This document shows, piece by piece, positions 9,001 through 17,015 of a stretch of DNA of 64,000 nucleotides. The first letter of the stretch is position 1; each line of letters opens with the position of its first letter. The notes beneath the pieces were generated by a model, which was not told the DNA's origin, searched no databases, and saw only the letters and a program-made list of their open reading frames with translations. The stretch spans positions 1 to 64,000 of the forward strand of contig JBBJJH010000008.1 of assembly GCA_037623315.1 (NCBI GenBank), read 5' to 3'. The translations under genes and the position numbers were made by a program. Origin of the DNA: Halanaerobiaceae bacterium ANBcell28 (GTDB lineage Bacteria; Bacillota; Halanaerobiia; Halanaerobiales; DTU029).

Positions 9001-9520
9001 ATTCTCCTTGATTTTCAACCATATTTACTCGCTCATAACCTAAAAAACTCAAACGAGAAGAAAGTTCGCTCAGATCAATTTCTTCCCCGAGTTCTAATTG
9101 TAAACAAAAATCCATAAAACTATCAACCGGCATCATCTTCCGCATTAAAGTCTCAACAGTTATCAATATAATTTTTTTCTTATCAGTTTGAAATATCAAT
9201 TCTTCAAGAATTTTCATTCTTGCACCAAGTTCTTGCATATCAACAACTATTTGTTCATGAGGCAATATCTCCATATCTGGATATATTACAATCTTATCTT
9301 TATCTACTAATCTTATTAAATCTTCATAATAAGATAAGAGATGACTATAATCATAGGCAATTAAGAAAACATGATTATCGATTCCTTGATATAAATTACC
9401 TATAAAATACATCAAACGCGAGTTATCTAATCCTTCAATAACTGCGTTCTCACCTTCTTTGATTAAATCCATTACTTTTTTACTTATATTATTATTCAAT
9501 AAAAGTTTATTAAAATCCAT
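6011..9520 (-). CDS. mfd: Transcription-repair coupling factor Mfd
   Basis: An ATP-driven translocase that removes stalled RNA polymerase from damaged template and recruits UvrA. In order the protein shows a UvrB-homology module (about 1-470), the RNA-polymerase-interacting CarD-like domain (starting at VGDYVVHENHGIGKYLG), the helicase lobes with Walker A GDVGYGKTEVA and DEEQ box, the TRG translocation region with QLRGRVGRS, and a C-terminal regulatory domain. The length of about 1169 residues is normal. I chose the ATG at 9518-9520 because AGGAG lies 9 nt upstream; an ATG 6 nt earlier leaves only 3 nt. It sits between pth and spoVT as in Bacillus. Confidence 0.97.
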   Translation of the reverse strand: MDFNKLLLNNNISKKVMDLIKEGENAVIEGLDNSRLMYFIGNLYQGIDNHVFLIAYDYSHLLSYYEDLIRLVDKDKIVIYPDMEILPHEQIVVDMQELGARMKILEELIFQTDKKKIILITVETLMRKMMPVDSFMDFCLQLELGEEIDLSELSSRLSFLGYERVNMVENQGEYSIRGGILDLYTISSNKPFRIEFFGDELDSIRAFDINTQRSELNKEQITISPAREIIIPIEKRDEVLKKIKEDYYRAVDNLIKLDSRDEAEYLREKMKDSLTRLEEFHYFPAYEQFLPYFYDTLDSFFDYIPKDSILFFSQTERVWERVKKYKKEMSENTATLLEQGSVLPSYISNFLTDAEFKLASDNFTSLYFFSRTIQKKPQLVSSNIELELKTRGVEPFHGKVELLAESLKSIINQKYRVVITLNSSSKAKRITKFLKEKELPALFKDGSFRQGEIIVKAGSLAEGFVFEEEKICVFTEKEVFGKRQKQKMQIKDVEEGVKISSINELTVGDYVVHENHGIGKYLGVKTMEIRNQHLDYLLIKYADGDKLYVPTEQFNLVQKYIGADHAAPKLYKLGGSKWKNVKQKVQNSVKEMAIGLLELYAERETVEGYAFSEDTVWQDEFEEAFPYEETTDQLRSIKEVKKDMEDNSPMDRLLCGDVGYGKTEVAIRAAFKAVMEGKQVAILVPTTILAQQHYNTFSERLNNYPINIEMISRFRTAKEQKDVLKYLAVGKVDIIIGTHRLLSKDIVFKDLGLLVVDEEQRFGVTHKEKLKDFKKNVDVLTLTATPIPRTLHMALVGVRDMSVIETPPENRYPIRTYIREYNAELVRDAIRKEISREGQVYFVHNRVEDIEDKAGKIRNLVPGCRVAVAHGQMKEQRLEKIMLDFYHQKYDVLVCTTIIETGLDLPSVNTIIINKADHMGLAQLYQLRGRVGRSNKIAYAYLLYERDRILPEIAEKRLKAIKEFTNLGSGFKIAMRDLEIRGAGNLLGPEQHGHIASVGFSLYCKLLENAVEELKGQKKEEEKELEIKLDIDAYLPDKYISDSQQKISIYKKIMNIKDDSDYTEILDEIIDRFGEPPEEVVNLLKISILRIKVRSLGISKVEQKGAMIYCYYTDSNKFDGENIFKLIDKYPKRIKIKTGEQVILGFKLRDISRFEKIIDDYIKIKLVNK

Positions 9521-9572
9521 AATCATTTTCTCCTATATTAAACAAATTAAAAACTAAAACACAACTACTACA

Positions 9573-9603
9573 ATTATATTCAAAATTTTAAATCAAATGT
9601 CAA
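9573..9603 (-). promoter_or_regulatory. Candidate mfd promoter
   Basis: TTGACA (9598-9603) and TATAAT (9573-9578) on the minus strand, but with a 19-bp spacer. The -35 overlaps the end of the pth terminator. Confidence 0.35.
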
Positions 9604-9633
9604 AATGGTCCCTACTAAAAGCACGGACCTTTT
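9602..9633 (-). terminator. pth terminator
   Basis: On the minus strand GGTCC (9625-9629 complement) pairs with GGACC (9607-9611 complement), extended by flanking A/T pairs, and ends in TTTT. It starts a few bases after the pth stop. Confidence 0.6.
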
Positions 9634-9639
9634 AAGTTA

Positions 9640-10197
9640 CTAATTAAACTTATTCATAGCTTTTTGATATCCATTATTTATTATTTCTCTAACAAGGTTA
9701 ATCAACTCAACCAGGCTATCATCAATTATTTCTTGTTCTTCTTTATTAAAGCGACTAAGAACATAATCTGGAACTGCAAAGTTTGCCGGCGGACTATCGA
9801 TACCAATACGGATTCTAGGCACATCTCTACTATTTAAGCAAGAAATTATAGAGCGTAAACCCTTATGACCACCATCACTACCCTTTGTTTTCAAACGTAT
9901 TTTACCAAGTGGTAGATCCATATCATCATAAATTATTATTACATTACTTATAGGAATATTATAATAATCTACTATTAACTTAACCGCTTCACCACTATTA
10001 TTCATATAAGTGAGGGGTTCAGCTAAAATAACTTTTTCACCGTTTAATCTCCCTTGTGCAATTACAGCCTTAAATTTATTACTAGTCGATTTTATCTTAT
10101 AAGCTTCCGATAATTTGCTTATTGCCATAAAACCAACATTATGCCTGGTTTGCGAATACTTTCTGCCGGGATTCCCCAGGCCGACAATTAAATACAT
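9640..10197 (-). CDS. pth: Peptidyl-tRNA hydrolase
   Basis: Releases tRNA from peptidyl-tRNAs dropped by the ribosome. The 185-residue length is normal. The N-terminal GLGNPGRKYSQTRHNVGF carries the catalytic His, and the conserved YDDMDLPLG and KGSDGGHKGLRSI segments supply the catalytic Asp and substrate site. GGGAGG is 8 nt before the ATG. It follows rplY by 66 nt with only a hairpin between, so the two are probably co-transcribed, as ctc-pth is in Bacillus. Confidence 0.97.
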   Translation of the reverse strand: MYLIVGLGNPGRKYSQTRHNVGFMAISKLSEAYKIKSTSNKFKAVIAQGRLNGEKVILAEPLTYMNNSGEAVKLIVDYYNIPISNVIIIYDDMDLPLGKIRLKTKGSDGGHKGLRSIISCLNSRDVPRIRIGIDSPPANFAVPDYVLSRFNKEEQEIIDDSLVELINLVREIINNGYQKAMNKFN

Positions 10198-10222
10198 CTT
10201 TATATTCCTCCCGATTAATACA

Positions 10223-10251
10223 AAGCGTAACCCGTTGGCTGGATTACGCTT
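10223..10251 (-). terminator. Intercistronic hairpin between rplY and pth
   Basis: An 8-bp perfect stem (10223-10230 with 10244-10251) has a 13-nt loop. The following minus-strand bases, TGTATT, are a poor T tract. It more likely attenuates or processes the rplY-pth message than fully stops it. Confidence 0.5.
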
Positions 10252-10263
10252 AACTTAGTCTTT

Positions 10264-10914
10264 TTATTCTTCTTCAGTTTCTTCTTCATCATCAGCAGTT
10301 TCTTCGCCAATAACTTCTGGTTCCATGAACTCATCTTCAAGTTCTTCCTCTTCTTCTTCTTCAGCAGGGAAAGCTAGAGTTACAATTACTTCATCAGCCG
10401 GAGTTACAATGTCAATCTCATCTCCAACCTCAACTTCACTAACACTAATAGAATTACCAATATCTAAATTGCTGATATCTACTTCTATTTCTTCCGGAAT
10501 ATCAAGAGGTAAACATTCTATATCGATTTCTCTTAATAATTGTTGTAGAACTCCACCTTCATCAACACCAGGAGCATCTCCAATTAAATTTACAAGAACA
10601 GAAACAGTAATCTTTTCATCCATAGAAATATGTTGAAAATCTATGTGCTTAAGTTGACCTGAAATTACATCTTTTTGAACTTCTTTAATCATAGCAGTTT
10701 CTGTGCTGTCTCCATCTCCACCGGTAATCGCTAAATCGAAAATAGCGTTACCTCCCATTTTATTTTTTAAATCAGAAGGATCTAAAATTAAAGATTGAGC
10801 TTCTCGTTTTTTTCCATAAATAACGCCTGGTACTAAACCTTTTTCTCTTAGTTTGCGGGCTACCCCCTTACCAGTTCCTTCCCTTGCTTCTGCCTTAAGA
10901 CTATATCTTTCCAT
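10264..10914 (-). CDS. rplY: 50S ribosomal protein L25, long CTC form
   Basis: Binds 5S rRNA in the large subunit; Bacillus Ctc is the general-stress form. The 216-residue protein has the L25 N-terminal barrel (about 1-95, with GVARKLREKGLVPGVIYG) and the TL5/CTC C-terminal beta domain (about 100-185). It ends in a very acidic tail of Glu and Asp from about residue 185. The tail is longer and more acidic than in typical Ctc. Strong GGAGAGGG lies before the ATG. The prs gene that separates ctc from glmU in Bacillus is missing here. Confidence 0.95.
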   Translation of the reverse strand: MERYSLKAEAREGTGKGVARKLREKGLVPGVIYGKKREAQSLILDPSDLKNKMGGNAIFDLAITGGDGDSTETAMIKEVQKDVISGQLKHIDFQHISMDEKITVSVLVNLIGDAPGVDEGGVLQQLLREIDIECLPLDIPEEIEVDISNLDIGNSISVSEVEVGDEIDIVTPADEVIVTLAFPAEEEEEEELEDEFMEPEVIGEETADDEEETEEE

Positions 10915-10969
10915 AAAAAACCCTCTCCTTTAAAATGCATTTAATTAACTTTTCTATGTTCTGAAACAT

Positions 10970-10998
10970 ATTATACCACTCATTTCATGAATCAGCAA
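10970..10998 (-). promoter_or_regulatory. rplY-pth promoter
   Basis: TTGCTG (10993-10998), 17 bp, then a perfect TATAAT (10970-10975) on the minus strand, about 55 nt before the start codon. Confidence 0.55.
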
Positions 10999-11086
10999 GT
11001 CCTGTAAAATGAGTTTTATCATCTATAAAACATGATAAATACAAGCTCAAAATTAATAATTAACTATATTTATAGTTAACATTACA

Positions 11087-12445
11087 TTAATTTTTATTCT
11101 TTTCATATTTGCGGGCTGGAACACCTAATACAGTAGTTTCCTCATCTATATCTTTTGTAACCACTGAACCAGCACCTGTTCTTCCTCTATTTCCTACATT
11201 CACTGGTGCAATTAAAGTAGTGTTGCTACCAATAAAAACATCATTACCTATACTAGTTTTATGCTTGTTTTCACCATCATAATTTGCAGTAATCGTACCT
11301 GCTCCTATATTAGTTCCAGTACCAATATTAGCATCCCCTACATAACTTAGATGGGGCACCTTAGTTCCTACCCCAATAGAGGCTTTCTTCAATTCCACAA
11401 AGTCGCCAACTTTTGCATCATCTTCAACCATACAACCAGGTCTAATGTATGCAAAGGGCCCTATATTAACCCTGTTTTTCAACGAACTATCTGTAATAAT
11501 ACAATGATCATTTATATTTGCATTATTTCCAATTTGGGAATTAACTATTCTGCAATGACTAGCAATTATAGTATTTGATGCAATTTTACTATTGCCTTCT
11601 ATATAAGTATAAGGATATATCACAGTATCCTGACCGATTTCTACCAGGCTATCAATATAAGTATTATCAGGATCTATTATTGTTACACCATTATTCATAT
11701 GATATATATTTGTTCTTTCTCTAATAACTTTTTCAGCTTTTGCCAAATTAACACGATCATTTATTCCTATAATTTCTCTATTATCTTCTATAATTAAAGG
11801 TAGTACCTTACTATTTCTTTGACTTAAATAAGCAATAGCGTCAGTTAAATAATATTCTCCCTGAGCATTATCATTGTCAATATTATCTAATGCTTCCAAT
11901 AACAAATTGCTCTTAAAAACACAAACTCCTGTGTTAATTTCTCTAATTCTTTTCTCTGCAGGACTTGCATCCTTTTCTTCAACAATAGCGGTAAGATTAT
12001 TATCATCATCTCTGATTATACGACCATAAGAACCAGGGTTTTCTACTATAGCTGTCATAACAGTGCACGCAGCTTTTTCCTCTTGATGTTTTTTAAAGAG
12101 TCGTTTTAAACTTTCTTCTCTTAGTAATGGCGTGTCTCCAAACAAAACTAGAACTGTACCATCAAACTCTTCCAATTCTTTCTTTGCCTGTAATACCGCA
12201 TGACCAGTACCCAATTGTTCTTCTTGATAATAAAAAGAAACCTCTTTATCACTATCAATACTCTTCTTAACTTTTTCACCTTGATAACCAATAACAACTG
12301 CTATTCGGGAACTAAAATCCATAACATTATCTACAACATGTTGTATCATGCTTTTCCCTCCAACATTATGTAGAACTTTTATTAAATCAGATTTCATACG
12401 TGTCCCTTTACCAGCAGCCAGAATAAGCGAAAGTACTTTTTCCAT
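11087..12445 (-). CDS. glmU: Bifunctional GlmU: glucosamine-1-phosphate acetyltransferase / UTP uridylyltransferase
   Basis: Makes UDP-GlcNAc, the entry precursor of peptidoglycan. The N-terminal nucleotidyltransferase (about 1-230) has the LILAAGKGTRMKSD loop. The C-terminal left-handed beta helix (about 250-450) shows hexapeptide repeats and the acetyltransferase signature GDFVELKKASIGVGTKVPHL. Length 452 is normal. AAAGGAGGT is 5 nt before the ATG. The gene begins 2 nt after the stop of the DEDDy exonuclease gene, and both are driven by the promoter at 13335-13363. Confidence 0.97.
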   Translation of the reverse strand: MEKVLSLILAAGKGTRMKSDLIKVLHNVGGKSMIQHVVDNVMDFSSRIAVVIGYQGEKVKKSIDSDKEVSFYYQEEQLGTGHAVLQAKKELEEFDGTVLVLFGDTPLLREESLKRLFKKHQEEKAACTVMTAIVENPGSYGRIIRDDDNNLTAIVEEKDASPAEKRIREINTGVCVFKSNLLLEALDNIDNDNAQGEYYLTDAIAYLSQRNSKVLPLIIEDNREIIGINDRVNLAKAEKVIRERTNIYHMNNGVTIIDPDNTYIDSLVEIGQDTVIYPYTYIEGNSKIASNTIIASHCRIVNSQIGNNANINDHCIITDSSLKNRVNIGPFAYIRPGCMVEDDAKVGDFVELKKASIGVGTKVPHLSYVGDANIGTGTNIGAGTITANYDGENKHKTSIGNDVFIGSNTTLIAPVNVGNRGRTGAGSVVTKDIDEETTVLGVPARKYEKNKN

Positions 12446-12447
12446 AA

Positions 12448-13299
12448 CTACCTCCTTTGTTCCTGAAGTTTAATGTTATAATAATCATCACTTAAGAAAC
12501 TACGGTTCTCCTCTTTTATAATTTTACCTACTTTCAAAGAAAATTCTAAATCAGGTAAGTAACCATTCAAGATATAATACCTCAAGCATATTGGATATAA
12601 GGCATCTTTAATCCCATATTCAACCAATAAATCCAAATTATTATATGCATTAAACAAACCTATTACTTCAACATCAAAGATTTCTTGTACTGTTTTATTC
12701 AAACTAGAGCTGCCTATAATATTTGCTAAATTGCTATTAGACAATAACTCCATAGTGTCATCATAAAAATATAATTCAGGCAACTCGTCACCATAAGCAG
12801 ATTCAAGTATAGAAATATCAGAATTAAAATTATGCCCAACTATGATATCTGGATTAAAGTCATTAATAATAGAACGCAAATTATTAATACCTTCAGATAT
12901 ACTAACTGAACGAGCAATCTTTTCATTTGTGAATATTATACCCGAAGAAACATATTCTAAGTCTTCCATCAATATGTACTGAATACAATCTAAATCACTT
13001 TTTAGATATTCAGTATCGATGCCCATAATTTTCCTAGCCCTTGGTTTTTTACTCCAACCAGGGTCATCTAGAAAAGTTACTAATTTATCATAAGCAACAT
13101 CAAGTTTTTCTAGCTTTTTCAGAATACTAGAATTAGGATTTCTAATATTAATTACAGTTGCTATCTCTTCTATTGAAGCAGCCTTAAACTTTTTTTCCGT
13201 AGGGTAACTTTTTAATATACTTCTTAGTCTTTTCCCTCTACCAAGTATAACTGCTAATTTATGTTGATATAAATCTTCTGCCATAACATATGGTTTCAT
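12448..13299 (-). CDS. DEDDy-type 3'-5' exonuclease-like protein (RNase H fold)
   Basis: I do not recognise a named family, but the three exonuclease motifs are visible. Motif I is GIDTEY with Asp95 and Glu97. Motif II is VGHNFNSDISIL with Asp161. Motif III is YGIKD with Tyr228 and Asp232. This DEDDy pattern is that of DnaQ/RNase D/DNA polymerase proofreading domains with two-metal catalysis. The first 85 residues lack these motifs and may be a separate helical domain. It could act on RNA or DNA; the sequence does not say which. It has its own consensus promoter, AAGGAG 7 nt before the ATG, and is tightly coupled to glmU. Bacillus has no such gene between spoVG and glmU. Confidence 0.75.
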   Translation of the reverse strand: MKPYVMAEDLYQHKLAVILGRGKRLRSILKSYPTEKKFKAASIEEIATVINIRNPNSSILKKLEKLDVAYDKLVTFLDDPGWSKKPRARKIMGIDTEYLKSDLDCIQYILMEDLEYVSSGIIFTNEKIARSVSISEGINNLRSIINDFNPDIIVGHNFNSDISILESAYGDELPELYFYDDTMELLSNSNLANIIGSSSLNKTVQEIFDVEVIGLFNAYNNLDLLVEYGIKDALYPICLRYYILNGYLPDLEFSLKVGKIIKEENRSFLSDDYYNIKLQEQRR

Positions 13300-13334
13300 C
13301 TAAAAACTCCTTAATTTAACCTTTAACCGATAGA

Positions 13335-13363
13335 ATTATAACAGAGAATGACTCATTTGTCAA
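13335..13363 (-). promoter_or_regulatory. Consensus sigma-A promoter of exonuclease-glmU
   Basis: A perfect TTGACA (13358-13363), 17 bp and a perfect TATAAT (13335-13340) on the minus strand, directly after the spoVG terminator. Confidence 0.85.
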
Positions 13364-13364
13364 G

Positions 13365-13411
13365 AAGGTGAAAAAAATAAAAGAAGGCGGAGACTGCTAA
13401 CAGTCTCCGCC
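13365..13411 (-). terminator. spoVG terminator
   Basis: A 10-bp perfect GC-rich stem (GGCGGAGACT, 13386-13395 with 13402-13411) with a 6-nt loop, followed on the minus strand by TTCTTTTATTTTTTT. A textbook intrinsic terminator 14 nt after the spoVG stop. Confidence 0.93.
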
Positions 13412-13425
13412 CTCTCCAATATGTA

Positions 13426-13683
13426 TTACGCAATTTCTTCATTATACTTACCGAGTATAATTTCACTAATCTTATTTCTCGTTTCAGTATTAATAGGGTG
13501 GCATATATCTCTAAATTCCCCATTCTTATCTTTTCTTGATGGCATAGAGATAAATAAACCATTTTTCCCTTCAACTATTCTAAGATCCTTAATAACAAAA
13601 GAGTCTTCAAATGTTATGCTAGCAAAAGCTTTTGTCGGCCCAGTTTGTGAGGTTAAAAAAATCCTTACTTCAGTAATATTCAT
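13426..13683 (-). CDS. spoVG: SpoVG regulatory RNA/DNA-binding protein
   Basis: A small (85-residue) conserved protein; in Bacillus it affects cortex formation and septation, and in other Firmicutes it binds nucleic acid. The N-terminus MNITEVRIFL, the centre IKDLRIVEGKNGLFISMPSRK and the segment ICHPINTETR are family hallmarks. It is monocistronic here, with its own promoter and terminator. The ribosome site is AAGGTGG about 10 nt before the ATG. Confidence 0.96.
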   Translation of the reverse strand: MNITEVRIFLTSQTGPTKAFASITFEDSFVIKDLRIVEGKNGLFISMPSRKDKNGEFRDICHPINTETRNKISEIILGKYNEEIA

Positions 13684-13718
13684 AATAATGCACCACCTTA
13701 TTGATTTGTAATAATTAA

Positions 13719-13747
13719 ATTATACACTGGACAAAAGCAAAAGTCAA
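13719..13747 (-). promoter_or_regulatory. spoVG promoter
   Basis: TTGACT (13742-13747), 17 bp, TATAAT (13719-13724) on the minus strand, a near-consensus vegetative promoter. Bacillus spoVG is sigma-H dependent, so the control may differ here. Confidence 0.75.
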
Positions 13748-13863
13748 GAAAATAAAGGAAATTATTCCACCAAGCGCCACAATTCATCTTTTTTTTCCCG
13801 CTCAAAACTTTTCTGCTTCTCTTTACAAATACTGTAATTTTTATGAGTTAAATAAAATTAAAT

Positions 13864-13913
13864 TACCCTGAAGCACTCTCAAATTTTAAAAAAAGAGATT
13901 GTACTTCAGGGTA
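13864..13913 (-). terminator. glnRA terminator (bidirectional form)
   Basis: A 10-bp perfect stem (TACCCTGAAG, 13864-13873 with 13904-13913) has a long apical loop that can form a further short stem. T-rich runs follow on both strands. Confidence 0.7.
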
Positions 13914-13941
13914 TGCTATTTTTTTTTGGAAGCAGTATTTT

Positions 13942-15264
13942 TTATAAATTCAAATACTGTTCTAATTCCCAAGTATGCACTTGTGTTCGATAAATATCCC
14001 ATTCTATTAATTTTGCTTCAACAAAATGTTCATAGATATGCTCACCTAAAGTTTCTTTAATTAGCTCATCTTGGCTTAAATAATTAACAGCTTCCATAAT
14101 ATCAGCTGGTAAAGAATCTATACCAACACTTAATCTTTCTTCATCTGTCATATCAAAGATATTTTCCTTAACTTGTTCACCTGGATCTATTTTATTTTTT
14201 ATTCCATCCAACCCAGCCTTCAACATCACCGCCATAACCAAATACGGATTAGCAGCCGGATCAGGGTTTCTCATCTCAACCCTCGTAGCCGTACCACGAG
14301 CAGAAGGAACCCTTACTAAAGCACTACGATTTTTTGCTGACCATGAAATATAAACTGGAGCCTCATAACCAGGCACCAATCTTTTATATGAATTTATAAC
14401 TGGATTTGTTATCGCAGTCAAGGCTGGAGCATGTTTTAATAAACCTCCTATATAATGATATGCAATTTGGCTCAAACCTAATTCATCACTTTCATGACAA
14501 AAGATGTTCTCTCCATCTTTAAATAAGGATTGATTTACATGCATTCCCGAGCCACATTCACCATAAATTGGTTTAGGCATAAAAGTTGCATGTAAATTAT
14601 GTTCTAAAGCTATTGCCTTAGTTACAAATTTAAATGTGGCAATATTATCAGCAGTTCTTAAGGCGTCGCTATATTTAAAATCAATTTCATGTTGTCCTGG
14701 AGCTACTTCATGATGAGAAGCTTCTACATCAAAGCCCATCTTTTCCAATGCCAGAACTATATCCCGACGTGCATTTTCACCTAAATCAATAGGCGATAAA
14801 TCAAAATAACCACCACGATCATTGGTAATAGTTGTTGGTTTACCCTTCTCATCTCTCTCAAACAAAAAAAACTCTGGTTCAGGCCCTGCAAACATTTCAT
14901 AGCCCATTTCTTTAGCCTCTGCGATTACTTTTTTTAATGTACTTCTTGGGCATCCAATAAAGGGTTTGTCATCAGGGGTATATATATCGCACATTAGTCT
15001 AGCAACTGCGCCCTCTTTGGGTTTCCAGGGAAAGGTCACAAAAGTATCCAAGTCTGGTTTTAAATACATATCCGATTCATGAATCCGTGTAAACCCCTCA
15101 ATTGAAGACCCATCAAACATAATTTCCCCATCCAAAGCTGTAGCTAACTGTTCTACAGTAATTGCTACATTTTTAATGGTACCTAAAATATCAACAAATT
15201 GGAGTCTAATAAACTTTACATCCAATTCCCTTGCTTTATTAAGAATATCAGTTTTTTTTGACAA
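13942..15264 (-). CDS. glnA: Glutamine synthetase, type I
   Basis: Condenses ammonia with glutamate using ATP. The 440-residue protein is close to Bacillus GlnA (444). It shows the N-terminal beta-grasp domain ([18 protein letters not shown]), the latch region 'FDGSSIEGF', catalytic-domain signatures '[10 protein letters not shown]' and '[13 protein letters not shown]', and the '[21 protein letters not shown]' region. I chose the TTG at 15262-15264 because GAGGTGG lies just upstream and the length then matches the family; a TTG nine codons earlier overlaps glnR and has no ribosome site. Being of the short GlnR-regulated class, it is probably controlled by feedback-inhibited complex formation with GlnR. 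Confidence 0.96.
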   Translation of the reverse strand: MSKKTDILNKARELDVKFIRLQFVDILGTIKNVAITVEQLATALDGEIMFDGSSIEGFTRIHESDMYLKPDLDTFVTFPWKPKEGAVARLMCDIYTPDDKPFIGCPRSTLKKVIAEAKEMGYEMFAGPEPEFFLFERDEKGKPTTITNDRGGYFDLSPIDLGENARRDIVLALEKMGFDVEASHHEVAPGQHEIDFKYSDALRTADNIATFKFVTKAIALEHNLHATFMPKPIYGECGSGMHVNQSLFKDGENIFCHESDELGLSQIAYHYIGGLLKHAPALTAITNPVINSYKRLVPGYEAPVYISWSAKNRSALVRVPSARGTATRVEMRNPDPAANPYLVMAVMLKAGLDGIKNKIDPGEQVKENIFDMTDEERLSVGIDSLPADIMEAVNYLSQDELIKETLGEHIYEHFVEAKLIEWDIYRTQVHTWELEQYLNL

Positions 15265-15287
15265 AAATTCCACCTCACTATAGTTTT

Positions 15288-15632
15288 TCAATTATTTTTG
15301 ATTTTATAATTGTTTATTTCTGGAAAACGGGATACTAAATCACCTTTATTAGGTCTATTCTGCAATATATCTGACTGCATTTTAATTTTCTTACCTTTTA
15401 GAGGTTGTGGAGATTTAAGCTTATTTTTTATAGCCTCTATTGAATAACCCTCTTCCAGCAAAGATTTAATTTTACTTAACCGTTTAATATCATTTTCTGA
15501 AAAAAGTCTCTGATTTCCCTTAGTCCTAAAAGGAAAAATCAAATTCATTTGATCATAGTAACGAATTTGACGTGACGTTAATCCAGTTTTTTCTTTAACA
15601 ACACGCATTGGTATATCTTTATCAATAGTCAT
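15288..15632 (-). CDS. glnR: GlnR-like MerR-family nitrogen regulator
   Basis: A 114-residue MerR-type repressor. The winged helix ([44 protein letters not shown]) is near residues 9-52 and the helical dimerisation segment follows. Gene order glnR-glnA with a 23-nt gap matches Bacillus, where GlnR represses the operon when glutamine is plentiful. I prefer the ATG at 15630-15632, with GAGGTG 9 nt upstream; a GTG four codons earlier overlaps that site. I saw no clean TGTNA-N7-TNACA operator in the promoter, so the operator may have diverged. Confidence 0.85.
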   Translation of the reverse strand: MTIDKDIPMRVVKEKTGLTSRQIRYYDQMNLIFPFRTKGNQRLFSENDIKRLSKIKSLLEEGYSIEAIKNKLKSPQPLKGKKIKMQSDILQNRPNKGDLVSRFPEINNYKIKNN

Positions 15633-15667
15633 ACTCCAATTCACCTCACTTTATTTTTATAATCTAA

Positions 15668-15696
15668 ATTATAAGCTATAGTAACGTCTATGTCAA
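15668..15696 (-). promoter_or_regulatory. glnRA promoter, perfect consensus
   Basis: TTGACA (15691-15696), 17-bp spacer, TATAAT (15668-15673) on the minus strand, about 35 nt before the glnR start. Such strength suits a repressed operon. Confidence 0.85.
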
Positions 15697-15846
15697 GTGT
15701 GTGTTAGCTTTTATAAATGAAGCATAAATCAAGCATTGAAAACATTATAAATAATTAATGGTAATTATATCTTTAATAAAAACATATATTTAAAATAACG
15801 AAGAAAATAAAAGATATTTTTATATTTTACGAAAGGGGTCTTATAT

Positions 15847-16920
15847 ATGCCAAAGATAAAAAATTTTTTCCCGGGTGGCAATACACCCCAAGGATTTTAC
15901 TCGTATTATAAATATTTAGCCTTTGAAGCAGAGAAAGTATATATCATCAAAGGTGGTCCTGGTACAGGAAAATCAACTTTCATGAAAAAAATAGGTCAAG
16001 AAATTCAAGACTTAGGTTATGATCTTGAATTTCACTGGTGCTCATCTGATAATACTTCTCTAGATGGTCTTGTAATTCCTGAATTAAAAACAGCTCTTCT
16101 CGATGGAACTGCACCTCATACTATTGATCCACTCTATCCTGGTGTTAAGGAAAAAATAATAAATCTTGGAGACTACCGCAATGACACAGTTCTAGAAGAA
16201 AACAAAACAAATATTATCAATTTAAGCAAAGAAATTAGTCATAAGTTTACACAAGCATATTCGTATTTGGAAGCCGCCTATAAAATATATATGCACTGGA
16301 AAACTTACTACCAAAGAAGCAGAAACATAAGCAAATATAAATTAATTACAAATAATTTAAAAAAAGAATATATTATTAAGAAAGATATAAGCTCAGGAAA
16401 AGAAAGACATCTTTTTGCAAGTGCGATTACACCTGCAGGCTCTGTTAATCATTTAGAAAACTTATGTGAGGATATTAAGAATAGAATCATTATTAAAGGT
16501 AATCCTGGCACAGGTAAATCAGAACTTATAAAAGAATTCTGTAGAGAACTAGAAAAATATGATTATTATATTCTATATTTACACTGCCCCCTGGAACCAG
16601 AAGAACTTGATGCTGCCATAATACCAGAATTAGATACAGCACTAATTGTAGGAACAGCGCCTCATTACTTCGAAGCTAATCACAAAGGAGACCATAGCAT
16701 AAATTTACTAGAAACTTGTAATCTTGAATATATAAAAGAGCATAACGGGGAAATATTAGATGCAGAAAAATTATACGAAGATATGATGAAACGCGTCTAT
16801 TACTTCCTACGAAATGCCAAATCTCTACACGACGAATTAGAAAAATATTATATAGAAGCAATGGACTTCAATTCTATAAACCAACATCGAGAAGAGATAA
16901 GAAAAAAGATCCTGCCTTGA
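15847..16920 (+). CDS. Duplicated P-loop ATPase of unknown function
   Basis: A 357-residue protein made of two related halves. Each half has a 'TP(Q/A)G' lead-in, a Walker A loop (GGPGTGKST at 36-44 and GNPGTGKS at 218-225) and then the same IPEL-TAL-GTAPH block (near 78-91 and 260-273), where a base-binding or sensor segment would lie. This resembles a conserved Firmicute family of uncharacterised tandem P-loop proteins (I recall it as PRK06851-like). The substrate is unknown. AAAGGGG is 8 nt before the ATG. It is the only plus-strand gene in the first 18 kb, and diverges from glnR. No vegetative promoter is obvious. Confidence 0.75.
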   Translation: MPKIKNFFPGGNTPQGFYSYYKYLAFEAEKVYIIKGGPGTGKSTFMKKIGQEIQDLGYDLEFHWCSSDNTSLDGLVIPELKTALLDGTAPHTIDPLYPGVKEKIINLGDYRNDTVLEENKTNIINLSKEISHKFTQAYSYLEAAYKIYMHWKTYYQRSRNISKYKLITNNLKKEYIIKKDISSGKERHLFASAITPAGSVNHLENLCEDIKNRIIIKGNPGTGKSELIKEFCRELEKYDYYILYLHCPLEPEELDAAIIPELDTALIVGTAPHYFEANHKGDHSINLLETCNLEYIKEHNGEILDAEKLYEDMMKRVYYFLRNAKSLHDELEKYYIEAMDFNSINQHREEIRKKILP

Positions 16921-16937
16921 AACAGGATCTTTTTTTT
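16908..16937 (+). terminator. Terminator containing the stop codon of the P-loop gene
   Basis: GATCCTG (16908-16914) pairs with CAGGATC (16923-16929), followed by eight T residues. The TGA stop (16918-16920) lies in the loop, so the hairpin begins within the last codons. Confidence 0.93.
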
Positions 16938-17015
16938 GCATATATAATAATCTGTTTTCAAAAATGTAAAAACAAAAAAAAATCTACTGAAGTTTAATAA
17001 AATCGAAATGTGCTA

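Noticed and set aside
10325-10636. Serine-rich plus-strand ORF over rplY
   Set aside because: It is the antisense of the acidic L25 tail, with no ribosome site; L25 is certain.
15265-15291. Nine-codon N-terminal extension of glnA from a TTG
   Set aside because: It overlaps glnR, has no ribosome site and makes the protein longer than the family.
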